Assembly (NCBI RefSeq): GCF_900105495.1
Contig: NZ_FNTF01000002.1
Coordinates: 1,649,501-1,713,500, forward strand
Direction: 5' to 3'
DNA from: Pseudomonas frederiksbergensis
Lineage (GTDB): Bacteria; Pseudomonadota; Gammaproteobacteria; Pseudomonadales; Pseudomonadaceae
Length of the DNA stretch: 64,000 bases
Part shown: positions 36,139-44,557 of the stretch, in pieces
Layout: every line of letters starts with the position of its first letter
Numbering within the stretch: position 1 is the stretch's first letter
Made by a program: the position numbers and the translations under genes
The notes under the pieces: model-generated
What the model was told of the DNA's origin: nothing
Database searches by the model: none
Seen by the model: only the letters and a program-made list of their open reading frames with translations

Positions 36139-38259
36139 TTAAAACTGATAATCAGCGGTGACGAAAAACGACTGCGGTTCGCCGAGGATCCACTGCTGCC
36201 CCTCATTGTATTGGCTTTGCGCATACTGCCGGTCAAACAGATTGTTCACCTGCAACCCCAGCGTCGTATTCCGCAGCGCCTTCCAGGACAGCGTGGCGTC
36301 CACCACGGTGTAGCTCGGCAGCTCATTCTGGTTGGCCATGTCCGCAAAACGCGCATCCACATAACGCACGCCGGCGCCGGCCTTCAAGTCATCATTGATC
36401 GCTTTGCTCAGCCACAGATTCGCCGTGCGCCGTGGCACGTCCGCCGGACGATTGCCGTTGCGCGACACCGGTATACCACTCACCACTTCTTCGAAATCGT
36501 CGAACCTGGCTTTGACGATGGCCGCATTGGCCTGCAGTTGCCAGGCGTGCGGCAGTTGCAGGTCGAGGCTGGCTTCGAGGCCGTTGGACGATTGCTGGCC
36601 GACCTGCTGTTTGAGCGTCGGATTGCCCGGGTCGTCAGTCAGCAGTTTCTTTTTGACGATGCGATACGTCGCCAGCGTCCACTCGCCGCGCTGATCCCAG
36701 AACAATTGCTTCACGCCGATCTCGGCCTGCTTCGCGGTGGACAAGTCATATTGCTGCTGGCTCGGGCTCAGGGAAATCAACCCGCCGACACCGTCGGTGC
36801 TGGTGGCGTACTGACCGTAGAACGAGGTGTCAGGCGTCACGGCAAACACCAGTCCAGCCTTCCAGTTATTACCGGTCAGGGTCTTGTCACTTTGGCTGCC
36901 ATCCACCAGATTGTCGCGGTCGACGTGCACGTAATCGCGGCGCACGCCGGTCACCAGCGACCAGCGTTCGCTCAACTGCGTGCGGTTTTCGGCGAAGGCC
37001 GACAGCTGTTTTGTCGTCGACTGGAACTGATCACGGTACGGGTCGGCGCTTTCAAAACTACCGCGCTGTGGGTGATGAAAATCGATCGGTTGGCCATTCG
37101 GTAACGCGTCATTGAACGGCGAGTTGCTGTCGAGCTGGAAGCGAATCCGGTTGTAATCGACACCCGTCACGGTCTGGCTTTCGAGGCCGAACAGGGTGTG
37201 TTTGAAGGTGAAGGTCTGGCGATCACCGATCTGCTCCTGCTTGTGGCCGATGCCGAAATACCCGCTGCGGCTGAGCTGTTGAGTGTCGCGGTCGAAGTTG
37301 TAGTTCTCGGCGTTCTGCCAGCGGCGTTGGGCCTTGAGGTAATACAGCTCGTTAGTCGAATTGACGCTCTCGGAGAGTTGCCAGTCGCTGGTCAGCCGCG
37401 TCCATTGATCGTTGTAGTGCTGCTTGTCGTTGCTGACGTTGTAGTTCTTGTCCCGCAGGCCTTCGTGAAAGCGCCCGTTGATCAGCGGCGTGCCGAAGGT
37501 GTTCATCGGCTTTTGATCGCCGTAATCGTGGGCTAGGGTAAACGCCAGATCGTCGGTCGCTTGCCAGCGCAGGGCGGCGCTGATGAAGTCGCTGGACGAA
37601 TCGCCGCGATCAACCCAGCCGTTGCTGCGCAGGCGATTGAGGTTCAAGCGGTAGCTCAAGGTGTCACTCAATGAGCCGCCGCTGTCGAAGGCCTGTTGCT
37701 GACCGTCATAGGAACCGTAGCCGAGACGAACATGGTTTTCGATCTCGCCTTCAAACGGTTTTTTCGGGATCACATTGACCACCGCGCCGGTCGCGCCTTC
37801 GCCGTACAGCACCGATGCCGGGCCGCGCAGTACATCAACGCGCTCCACCGACCACGTGTCGACCGGGAAGGTCACGGTGCCCATGCCGGTGTACATGCGG
37901 TTGCCGTCATACAGCTGCATCACCGAACCCTGCCCGGTAAAACCTCGTGCCGACAACGACGTGCCGCCATCGCCCGGCGTGCCGGTGCGGCTGATCCCGG
38001 TGCTGCGCGACACGGCGTCTTGCACACTGCGATCACCCCGCGCGCGGATCTGTTCGCCGGTCAGGCTTTCGACGCTGGCAGGGGTTTCCATTGCAGTGAG
38101 GTTCAGGCGCGAACCGGCAGTGGTCGGGGTGTTCAGGCTGACGGTTTCGTCGTCATTGGCCTCGGCGGTAATGGTGCCGGTGGGCAGCGTCAACGGTTGC
38201 GCGTCGGCGCTGTGGTTCATGGCGAGCAGGCAGAGGCCGGACAAGAGGTACTTGTTCAT
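36139..38259 (-). CDS. TonB-dependent outer-membrane receptor, siderophore/metallophore type
   Basis: The 706-residue protein has a signal peptide (about residues 1-22, ending ADAQ), a plug domain (TPASVESLTGEQIRARGDRSVQDAVSRSTGI, VERVDVLRGPASVLYGEGATGAVVN) and a C-terminal beta-barrel ending in YQF, with final aromatic Phe as needed for barrel assembly. There is no N-terminal signalling (STN) domain, so no surface-signalling sigma pathway is expected. It imports a chelated metal across the outer membrane, powered by TonB. ATG 38259 is used; an upstream TTG (38283) lies next to a hairpin. A Zur-like dyad lies about 70-90 bases upstream. Confidence 0.9.
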   Translation of the reverse strand: MNKYLLSGLCLLAMNHSADAQPLTLPTGTITAEANDDETVSLNTPTTAGSRLNLTAMETPASVESLTGEQIRARGDRSVQDAVSRSTGISRTGTPGDGGTSLSARGFTGQGSVMQLYDGNRMYTGMGTVTFPVDTWSVERVDVLRGPASVLYGEGATGAVVNVIPKKPFEGEIENHVRLGYGSYDGQQQAFDSGGSLSDTLSYRLNLNRLRSNGWVDRGDSSSDFISAALRWQATDDLAFTLAHDYGDQKPMNTFGTPLINGRFHEGLRDKNYNVSNDKQHYNDQWTRLTSDWQLSESVNSTNELYYLKAQRRWQNAENYNFDRDTQQLSRSGYFGIGHKQEQIGDRQTFTFKHTLFGLESQTVTGVDYNRIRFQLDSNSPFNDALPNGQPIDFHHPQRGSFESADPYRDQFQSTTKQLSAFAENRTQLSERWSLVTGVRRDYVHVDRDNLVDGSQSDKTLTGNNWKAGLVFAVTPDTSFYGQYATSTDGVGGLISLSPSQQQYDLSTAKQAEIGVKQLFWDQRGEWTLATYRIVKKKLLTDDPGNPTLKQQVGQQSSNGLEASLDLQLPHAWQLQANAAIVKARFDDFEEVVSGIPVSRNGNRPADVPRRTANLWLSKAINDDLKAGAGVRYVDARFADMANQNELPSYTVVDATLSWKALRNTTLGLQVNNLFDRQYAQSQYNEGQQWILGEPQSFFVTADYQF

Positions 38260-38283
38260 CGGGGCGGTGAACCACTTATGCAA

Positions 38284-38309
38284 AGAAAACCCGCAGCGAG
38301 GGGTGCGGG
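38284..38309 (-). terminator. terminator-like hairpin upstream of the TonB receptor gene
   Basis: On the minus strand CCCGCA-loop-TGCGGG is followed by TTTTCTTT. It lies between the Zur-like box and the receptor start codon, so it is either a terminator for read-through from the copper operon or a leader attenuator of the receptor gene. Confidence 0.4.
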
Positions 38310-38321
38310 TCAGGCGGTGTA

Positions 38322-38346
38322 TTTAGAGTTATACAGTAACACTAAA
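38322..38346. promoter_or_regulatory. Zur-box-like dyad
   Basis: TTTAG-A-GTTA-TACAG-TAAC-A-CTAAA is a 25-base dyad with 9-base half-sites that match fully (TTTAG and GTTA against TAAC and CTAAA). Its core GTTATACAGTAAC matches the Pseudomonas Zur core GTTATA-N-TATAAC at 10 of 12 defined positions. It lies upstream of the TonB receptor gene and about 210 bases before the small secreted protein gene on the other strand. Confidence 0.6.
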
Positions 38347-38556
38347 ATTCACCGGGAGATAAGCGCGGGAAGTCTACAGATCCCTCTAAACCGCGCATCT
38401 CGCCTGTTTCATGATGAAGGTGAGGCCGATTCAGTTTGCTGGCCCGAGATTCTTTTAATCACAAGAAAACAGGCCTGACTGTCATTTGTGACAGTAGACC
38501 GTGGCCCTCACGAGCGTTAGCGTTAAATCTCGTCAACGGGCAGAGGAATACTGAAC

Positions 38557-38874
38557 GTGCGGATATTCGCCATCACAACATTGTCCGGTTTGCTGGTTCT
38601 TTGGAGCGCTGCCACGGCCATTGCTGGGCAAGACTGCATCAGTGCCTGGAAGCAAAATCCTGTTAGCCAAAGCTGCAAGGCCTACTCAAGTGCCACCTCG
38701 CCGGATCAGGACATACCGGAGGTCATCGACTTGGAGAACGACCAGTGTCGAATGACGGTTACTTGCAAGAATCAGTACGGTGGCGGCACACCCAACCCAT
38801 CCACGGACATCGATATGGCCGAATTAAAAAATGTCCACAATTGCAACGGCCTCCTGCAGGTTGATCCCTGTTGA
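38557..38874 (+). CDS. small secreted cysteine-rich protein, unknown function
   Basis: The 105-residue product starts at a GTG with a good ribosome site (AGAGGAA, 8 bases away). It has a signal peptide (about residues 1-24, ending AIAG) and six Cys at 27, 40, 64, 70, 96 and 105, the last residue, so three disulfides are likely. The C-terminal half, CRMTVTC...DIDMAEL...NCNGLLQ, faintly resembles a cyanovirin-N (CVNH) repeat, with L-x-x-x-C, I-D-x-x-x-L and N-x-x-G-x-L spacing, but this is weak. It converges with the PepSY gene and is divergent from the TonB receptor across the Zur-like dyad, so zinc control is possible. Confidence 0.7.
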   Translation: MRIFAITTLSGLLVLWSAATAIAGQDCISAWKQNPVSQSCKAYSSATSPDQDIPEVIDLENDQCRMTVTCKNQYGGGTPNPSTDIDMAELKNVHNCNGLLQVDPC

Positions 38875-38956
38875 GGCGGGAAACAAGAACGGGATCGGAG
38901 AGAGCACCGGCCCCTATTCTTGGCGTTTCTTACATTGTTCGGTATCAGTTCATTCT

Positions 38957-40333
38957 TCAGGCAGCCGGGCCAGATTCAGTTTGTCGATTCAGGCGTGTCA
39001 GCAGCACCCGATCGAGCAGCCAGACCACCACCAGCGAAGCCCCCACCAACGGGAACACCACCGCCAATGCAAACATGATGACCATCGCGATTTTCCATTT
39101 CGGCAAGTCGTGGCGCAGCGGCGGAATACCGAATTTTCCTTGTGGGCGGCGCTTCCACCAGATCACCACACCGCTGACGGCGCTGAGCAGAATCATCAGG
39201 CAGATCAGCAGGATGATGATCTGGTTGAGCGGGCCGAACATTTTGCCTTCGTGCAGCATCACGCCGATTTCTGTTGCCCGGGCGACGGTGCCGTACTGCT
39301 CGAAACGCACGTCGGCGAGGACATTGCCGGTGTACTGATCGATATGCAAGGTGGCGTCGTTGCGCGGGTCGTCGGCGAACACGGCGATGGTGAACACGCC
39401 AGTCGCGGTGGTCGGGAAAGTGATGCTGTAGCCCGGTTCGACTTTGCGTTGCACGGCGATGTCCTGCACGTCTTGCAGGCTGATGGTCGGTGCGGCGGGG
39501 GCCGCTTGCGTGCCGCGGTGGGCCATGTGTTCGGCGTGGTCGCCGGACATTGGCATCGGTGTGTTTTCCATCGCCCACGGCACGGTCTGGCGGGTGGCGG
39601 TGTTGAGACTGCGGGCCTCGACATCGGACTGGGGCACGTTGTCCCACATCGCGGCCGGAAAGACGTTCCACACTTGCGCGTATTGCTTGCCCCAGAATCC
39701 GGTCCAGGTCATGCCGCTGAGCAGCATCACCAGCAGCAACGACGCGCCCCAGAACCCGGTCACCGCGTGCAGGTCACGCCAGAGCACTCGACCGCGACTG
39801 CTCAAGCGCGGCCACAGAATGCCGGCCGCCTGGCCGCGCGGCCACCACAGAAAGACCCCGGAGACCACCAACACCACGCCCCAGCCGGCGGCCAGTTCGA
39901 TCAGTCGGTCGCCGACGGTGCCGATCATCAATTCGCCATGAATCGCTCGCGCAACGGCTTGCAGATTCTTTTTCGCGTCTTGCTCGCCGAGGATGTCGCC
40001 ATGGTAGGGATCGACGAAAACGTTGAGCTCGGTACCAGCATTGAGCACGACAAATTGCGCGCTGCGTTCGGCGTTGACCGGTGGCAAATACTGCTTGATC
40101 GTGGCTTGTGGGTAAGCCTCTTTCACCCGCTTGAGCAGGTCATCGGCCGGGACGCTGTGATGCCCGGCCGGGACGTTCAGCAGGCTGCCGTACATCAACG
40201 GGTCGAGTTGAGGCTTGAACAGGTAAATGATGCCGGTCAGGGCCAGCATCACCATGAAAGGCGCGACGAACAGACCGGCATAGAAATGCCAGCGCCAGGC
40301 CAGGTTGTAGAAATTCGGTTTGGGCTGTTTCAT
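38957..40333 (-). CDS. PepSY-domain inner-membrane protein of the copper operon
   Basis: The 458-residue protein has four membrane helices in the PepSY_TM pattern: YNLAWRWHFYAGLFVAPFMVMLALTGIIYLF at the N-terminus, WRDLHAVTGFWGASLLLVMLLSG in the middle and two C-terminal helices (MILLSAVSGVVIWWKRRP). The periplasmic part between holds PepSY segments and a Met/His-rich patch (MPMSGDHAEHMAH). Relatives are metal-related reductase-like proteins beside TonB receptors. ATG 40333 matches the family start. It is the last gene of the copper operon, with a REP pair between it and the OprC-like receptor. Confidence 0.85.
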   Translation of the reverse strand: MKQPKPNFYNLAWRWHFYAGLFVAPFMVMLALTGIIYLFKPQLDPLMYGSLLNVPAGHHSVPADDLLKRVKEAYPQATIKQYLPPVNAERSAQFVVLNAGTELNVFVDPYHGDILGEQDAKKNLQAVARAIHGELMIGTVGDRLIELAAGWGVVLVVSGVFLWWPRGQAAGILWPRLSSRGRVLWRDLHAVTGFWGASLLLVMLLSGMTWTGFWGKQYAQVWNVFPAAMWDNVPQSDVEARSLNTATRQTVPWAMENTPMPMSGDHAEHMAHRGTQAAPAAPTISLQDVQDIAVQRKVEPGYSITFPTTATGVFTIAVFADDPRNDATLHIDQYTGNVLADVRFEQYGTVARATEIGVMLHEGKMFGPLNQIIILLICLMILLSAVSGVVIWWKRRPQGKFGIPPLRHDLPKWKIAMVIMFALAVVFPLVGASLVVVWLLDRVLLTRLNRQTESGPAA

Positions 40334-40391
40334 CACGTGTGCTCCGCTAGGCTTGGGTCTTTTAGTTGTTTGTTTGCGGTTGCTGCGCAAC

Positions 40392-40455
40392 CGATCGCGA
40401 GCAGGCTCGCTCCCACAGGTTCAACACGGTCCATGTGGGAGCGAGCTTGCTCCGG
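40392..40455. repeat. REP pair, type A
   Basis: Imperfect inverted arms at 40392-40417 and 40434-40455 share the gggagcgagc-tgctc core. It lies between the copper receptor and PepSY genes. Confidence 0.85.
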
Positions 40456-40475
40456 GCGGCGTTCCGACGATGCGT

Positions 40476-42593
40476 TTAGAAGCTCATGTCCACCTTGGTC
40501 CAGAGCGTGCGCCCCGGTTCTTTAATGGCTTGCGGGTCATTGGCCGGGTAGCCGAAACCGGCATTGCCGGCCAGGTTCAAGTGCTCGGCGTACGCCTTGC
40601 CGAACAGGTTGTCGACGCCGGTGCTGACCTTCCAGTTTTGGTTGATCCGGTACGCACCATTGAGCGAAAACACGCCAAAACCCGGGGTCTTGTCGAAGTC
40701 CTTGCCGACCACGTTGCCCTTGTTCTGGTCGATGCGGTTTTGCGCCGCCACCACTCGCCACAAAGCCCCGGCGCTCCAGTTGTCTTCGCTGTAGGTCAGG
40801 CCGAAACGGGCGTCCAGCGGCGGCATTTGCGGCAGTGCGTTACCGTCGCTGCTGTTCTTGCCCCAGGCGTAGGCCAGGGTCGCGTCGGCTTTCCAGTTGC
40901 TGGTCAGCTTGTAGGCCGCACCCAATTCGCCGCCCATGATTCGTGCGTCGATGTTCTGTGCTTGCGAGGTCGTGCCCATCATGGTTGGCGTGTAGTTGAA
41001 CAGGATGTAGTCGCGCACCTGCCCGACGTAACCCGAGGCCCAGGCTTCGAGGTCTTCGGTCTTGTATTGCAGGCCGAAATCGAGCTGGGTGGTTTTTTCA
41101 GGCTTGATCGAATCGAAGGCATTCACCGAGCCTGCGGGGCCGGATTTGGGCGAAAACAGCTCCCAGTAATCCGGGAAACGCTGGGTGTGGCCGAGGCCGG
41201 CATACAGCGTGGTCGGGCTGTCGGCCAGGTCGTGCTCGTAACGGACGAAGCCGCTTGGCAGTGTGTCGGCACGGGTGTCGTCGGCGGTCGGATTAGGGCG
41301 CGCCATCATCCCGGAGCCCTTGGTCTGCCGGAAATCCTTGGCCGAAGCGCGGTCCAGGCGCGCGCCGGTAATCAGCCGGTCACGGTCGGCGGCGTACCAG
41401 GTCAATTCGCTGAACACGCCGTAGTTGTGGAAGTCGGCATCCTTGTTGCGCGGCAACTCCTTGTAGATGTCGATGCCCATGGCGCTGCGCTGGCGATGTT
41501 CGCTGGTCTGCGCATCGATGCCGCTGATCAATTGCACGTCGGCCCAGCGCCACGTGGCTTTGATCCGTGCGCCGAGGGTTCGACGGTCGACATTGGAGGC
41601 CATGGGGCCGGCCATCATCCCGGTGCCGGACGGCGTGCGCAGGGTGTAGTTGTCCATCACGTGGTCGGCGTAGTTGTAGTAGACCTGCGCCTCGACCTTG
41701 TCCAGCACATCGCCGATGTTCGACTGCTCGAAACGCAAACCCAGGCTTTCGCGTAAGAACTGCGAGCCGTCCATGCCGCGACCGGCGTAACGCGCTTCGC
41801 CATCGCCCTTGCCGGCGGTGAGTTCCAGCAGGGTGTCGGCGTCCGGGGTCCAGCCCACCGCAACGTCGCCATTCCACTTGTCGTAGCGCGACGGCACGGT
41901 GTCGTTGTTTCCGTCCCGGTAGTCGTCGGCATGCGCGGTGTTGCCGATCACTCGCACGTAACCCAATGGCCCGCCGGCCGCAGCATCCACCACCTTGTCG
42001 AAACGACCGTTGGAGCCCGCCAGCACGCTGGCGTTCACCCGCGTGCCGAGTTCGCCGAAGCTTTCCGGTTCACGGTCGAAGAGGATGGTTCCGGCCGACG
42101 CGCCCGGTCCCCAGAGCACGGTTTGCGGGCCTTTGATCACGGTCAGCTTGTCGTAAGTTTCCGGCGAGATGTACGAAGTCGGTGCGTCCATTCGGCCGGG
42201 GCAGGCGCCGAGCAACTGGCCGCCGTTGGTGAGGATGTTCAATCGCGAGCCGAACATGCCGCGCAGCACCGGGTCACCGTTGGTGCCGCCGTTGCGCACG
42301 AGGGCGAAGCCGGGGATGGTTTTCAGGTAATCGCCACCGTCGCTGGCCGGCACCGGTTGGCGCGGGTCCTTGGGATTGGTGACGATGGTCAGTGGCGAAC
42401 TCGGGGCGATGGCGGTGATCACCGTCGGGCTCAGTTCTTCACTGTGACCGGCGTGTTCATCGGCCAGCACCATGGGGGTCAGCAGTGCCCCGCAAAGTAG
42501 GGCGGTGGCGTGCCTGAAGCGAACGCGAGATTCGTTCAGGGCAAAAGAAGCCTGGGCAGCGCTCAAGCGTGTGTCAGCAGAAAACCTGGACAT
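40476..42593 (-). CDS. oprC: TonB-dependent copper receptor, OprC-like
   Basis: The 705-residue receptor has a long signal region (ending MVLADEH), a plug (TIPGFALVRNGGTNGDPVLRGMFGSRLNIL, VIKGPQTVLWGPGASAG) and a barrel ending VDMSF. The plug contains C-x-x-x-M (Cys131, Met135, in GACPGRM), the pair that binds copper in P. aeruginosa OprC. Several Met-rich loops (GTGMMAGPM, KGSGMMARP) also fit copper handling. ATG 42593 has GGAA seven bases upstream and is preferred over ATG 42605. It is the fourth gene of an operon with PCu(A)C and two DUF2946 genes, all copper-linked. Confidence 0.92.
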   Translation of the reverse strand: MSRFSADTRLSAAQASFALNESRVRFRHATALLCGALLTPMVLADEHAGHSEELSPTVITAIAPSSPLTIVTNPKDPRQPVPASDGGDYLKTIPGFALVRNGGTNGDPVLRGMFGSRLNILTNGGQLLGACPGRMDAPTSYISPETYDKLTVIKGPQTVLWGPGASAGTILFDREPESFGELGTRVNASVLAGSNGRFDKVVDAAAGGPLGYVRVIGNTAHADDYRDGNNDTVPSRYDKWNGDVAVGWTPDADTLLELTAGKGDGEARYAGRGMDGSQFLRESLGLRFEQSNIGDVLDKVEAQVYYNYADHVMDNYTLRTPSGTGMMAGPMASNVDRRTLGARIKATWRWADVQLISGIDAQTSEHRQRSAMGIDIYKELPRNKDADFHNYGVFSELTWYAADRDRLITGARLDRASAKDFRQTKGSGMMARPNPTADDTRADTLPSGFVRYEHDLADSPTTLYAGLGHTQRFPDYWELFSPKSGPAGSVNAFDSIKPEKTTQLDFGLQYKTEDLEAWASGYVGQVRDYILFNYTPTMMGTTSQAQNIDARIMGGELGAAYKLTSNWKADATLAYAWGKNSSDGNALPQMPPLDARFGLTYSEDNWSAGALWRVVAAQNRIDQNKGNVVGKDFDKTPGFGVFSLNGAYRINQNWKVSTGVDNLFGKAYAEHLNLAGNAGFGYPANDPQAIKEPGRTLWTKVDMSF

Positions 42594-42647
42594 GACAATT
42601 TCCATCGAACAGTCGTAAACGACACGGCCGGCAGCCTGCGCATTCCT

Positions 42648-42737
42648 TGTGGGAGTGAGCCTGCTCGCGATGAGGGAGGGTCAGCCAACATCAATGTTGA
42701 ATGACCCATCGCGATCGCGAGCAGGCTCGCTCCCACA
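42648..42737. repeat. REP pair, type A
   Basis: Inverted arms at about 42648-42676 and 42708-42737 share the core gggag-gagcctgctcgcga. They lie in the 189-base gap between the second DUF2946 gene and oprC. Confidence 0.87.
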
Positions 42738-42782
42738 GGTTGCTTTGGCTGCTTTTAAACCGTGTGAGATCGGGGTGGGTGT

Positions 42783-43217
42783 TTACGCGGCGATGGGCGG
42801 GGCGCGGGTGCGGGCGCCGGGGAAGAAGGTTTGCCGGGCGTGGCCCAGGCGCGGGGAGGGTGTGGTGAAAGTGGTGGCTTTTGGTGTGTCGAATGCGACG
42901 AAGGAATGGCCGCCAGTCAGCGCCGGGCAATTGAACAGCAGGCTGCAATAGCCACATTTTTCCCAGAGTGCATGGTGGTCGGCTTTTGGTGGACAGTGCT
43001 CGGCCGCGGCTTGCGCGCCGTGATCGGCGTGCTCCATTGCCGACATGTCCATCGACATCGACATCGACATCGAGGCGCGTTGATCCATCGGCATCGACTG
43101 AGAAATCAGCGGGCCGATAAAGATCATCAACATGGCGAACAAGCTGATCCAGCTGCCGCGCGTCAGGCTTAACGGCTGACGACGGTGTGCGGATGACCTG
43201 GCGCTAAGCGGGCGCAT
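42783..43217 (-). CDS. DUF2946 protein, Met/His-rich, copper operon
   Basis: The 144-residue protein has one N-terminal membrane segment (residues about 23-42) followed by a Met-Ser repeat (SMSMSMSMDMSAMEHADHG) and then HCPPKADHHALWEKCGYCSLLFNCP, the DUF2946 core with a C-x-x-C. These Met, His and Cys clusters are likely Cu(I) ligands on the periplasmic side. It lies 20 bases downstream of the PCu(A)C gene in the copper operon. The exact role is not known. Confidence 0.82.
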   Translation of the reverse strand: MRPLSARSSAHRRQPLSLTRGSWISLFAMLMIFIGPLISQSMPMDQRASMSMSMSMDMSAMEHADHGAQAAAEHCPPKADHHALWEKCGYCSLLFNCPALTGGHSFVAFDTPKATTFTTPSPRLGHARQTFFPGARTRAPPIAA

Positions 43218-43237
43218 GGGCGTTTCTGCTCAGTCGC

Positions 43238-43717
43238 TTACTGGGCGTGGGCGTGCGTCTGCATGCTTTCCGGCGGCTTCTTCTGCACCGAGACGTCCAC
43301 CGTTACGGCGCCGGACTTCTCGAAATGCATCGTCAGCGGGAAGCGTTTGCCGTCGCTCAGCAGGCTGCGGTCCTTCAGGTTTACCAGCATTACGTGGTAG
43401 GCCATCGGTGCAAAAGAGACGTTGCCACCGGCAGGAATATCGACGCTCGGCACCTGCTGCATTTTCATCAGGTCGTTTTGCATGACGTGCTCGTGCAACT
43501 GGGCTTCGCCTGCAATGGGCGAGTCGACGCTGAGCAGTCGGTCGGCGGTTTTACCGCTGTTGTGAATCACGAAATACGCCGCCACCGTTGGCGCGTTGGG
43601 CGGCAACTCCTGCGACCACGGATGGGCGATCTCAAGCTCGCCAGCCTTGTATTCGTGAGCATTGGCAAAACAGGCAGGCAGCAGCAATACAGCCAGGACG
43701 ATGAGTTTGTTCAACAT
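43238..43717 (-). CDS. periplasmic copper chaperone PCu(A)C
   Basis: The 159-residue protein has a signal peptide (about residues 1-20, ending ANA) and the PCu(A)C cupredoxin-like domain: ELEIAHPWSQELPPNAPTVAAYFVIHN, the Cu(I) ligand region LHEHVMQNDLMKMQQV, and APMAYHVMLVNLK, which supplies the C-terminal H-x-M. A C-terminal tail ends in HAHAQ. The family carries Cu(I) in the periplasm, for example toward cytochrome oxidase assembly. It is the second gene of the copper operon. Confidence 0.93.
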   Translation of the reverse strand: MLNKLIVLAVLLLPACFANAHEYKAGELEIAHPWSQELPPNAPTVAAYFVIHNSGKTADRLLSVDSPIAGEAQLHEHVMQNDLMKMQQVPSVDIPAGGNVSFAPMAYHVMLVNLKDRSLLSDGKRFPLTMHFEKSGAVTVDVSVQKKPPESMQTHAHAQ

Positions 43718-43765
43718 GGCAGTTCTCCAGAACGATTCGAAACGCAGGTCAATTGCGAGAAGGAA

Positions 43766-44164
43766 TCACACCAGAGGGGACGCGCGGGGGTTGAGACTCG
43801 GCCATTGCTGGCGCGGTGTCGGTGTATCGAGAGAGGAATCAGGCAGGCTTCGATTGGCTTCGAAATGTGCGAAGTACAGTTGCGGCACATGCCCCGGCAG
43901 CGCCACCAGTGGCGCGGAACCTGAACAGCACCAGCAATGTTGCATGTTGGAGTGATCGTCACTCTGAGGAGCTTTCTGTTCGATATCGCCCAGGGAAATC
44001 GCCACCATCTTCGTGCCGCTGGACGAACAGAAACTGCCCCACAACAACTGCTCGGCAGGCGATTTCGCCGTCTGCGCCATCGCTCCCGTCATCGGCATGG
44101 CGAGCATGTTGAACAGCACTGCGAAGCAGGCGATCCAGGCAAATGCGAGCCGTTGTCGGGACAT
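43766..44164 (-). CDS. DUF2946 protein, first gene of copper operon
   Basis: The 132-residue protein has a signal-like hydrophobic N-terminus (LAFAWIACFAVLFNMLAMP) and the DUF2946 core with SDDHSNMQHCWCCSG, a clustered His/Met/Cys site likely to bind copper. It starts the operon DUF2946-PCu(A)C-DUF2946-oprC-PepSY. A dyad at 44189-44215 lies immediately upstream of the start and is a candidate control site. Confidence 0.82.
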   Translation of the reverse strand: MSRQRLAFAWIACFAVLFNMLAMPMTGAMAQTAKSPAEQLLWGSFCSSSGTKMVAISLGDIEQKAPQSDDHSNMQHCWCCSGSAPLVALPGHVPQLYFAHFEANRSLPDSSLDTPTPRQQWPSLNPRASPLV

Positions 44165-44188
44165 GGGGCAAATCCGGTTGGGTGGGGG

Positions 44189-44215
44189 GATCAGGCGCGG
44201 CTATTTAGCCTGATC
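44189..44215. promoter_or_regulatory. dyad upstream of the copper operon
   Basis: Perfect 8-bp arms GATCAGGC (44189-44196) and GCCTGATC (44208-44215) with an 11-base spacer lie 25 bases before the first start codon. A TTTACT-18-TAAATA promoter-like pair on the minus strand overlaps the dyad, which would suit an operator. The regulator is unknown. Confidence 0.4.
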
Positions 44216-44263
44216 AGGGCCGATAAGTAAAAAAGCGGCGTGCGGTGTGGTGTCGCAGTGCAA

Positions 44264-44554
44264 TCAGAGAGCGCTGGCATGCAGGCGCAGACCTAATGCT
44301 TTCATCACTTTCATGATAGTCGCGAATTCCGGGTTGCCAGTGCTGCCCAATGCTTTGTACAGACTTTCACGACCCAGCCCCGCGTCACGGGCAATCTGTG
44401 TCATGCCCTTTGCTCGGGCTATGTCGTTAAGGGCTGCACGTATGAGCACTCCGTCGCCAGCATCTTCTTCAAAACAGGCGTCCAGGTAAGCCGCCATTTC
44501 TTCTGGTGTTTTTAGAAATTCGGCGGCATCGAAACGGGTGAATTGTTCGGCCAT
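44264..44554 (-). CDS. antitoxin of a HigBA-like type II module
   Basis: The 96-residue protein ends in a Xre-like helix-turn-helix (IARAKGMTQIARDAGLGRESLYKALGSTGNPEFATIMKVMKALG), the form annotated as addiction-module antidote. The N-terminal DAAEFLKTPEEMAAYLDACFEE would cover the toxin. It lies three bases after the toxin gene, the inverted toxin-first order of HigBA. It probably binds the dyad upstream of the toxin gene. Confidence 0.9.
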   Translation of the reverse strand: MAEQFTRFDAAEFLKTPEEMAAYLDACFEEDAGDGVLIRAALNDIARAKGMTQIARDAGLGRESLYKALGSTGNPEFATIMKVMKALGLRLHASAL

Positions 44555-44557
44555 GAT

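Noticed and set aside
38284..38556. Fur box for the TonB receptor
   Set aside because: No GATAATGATAATCATTATC-like 19-mer was found; the dyad present fits Zur better.
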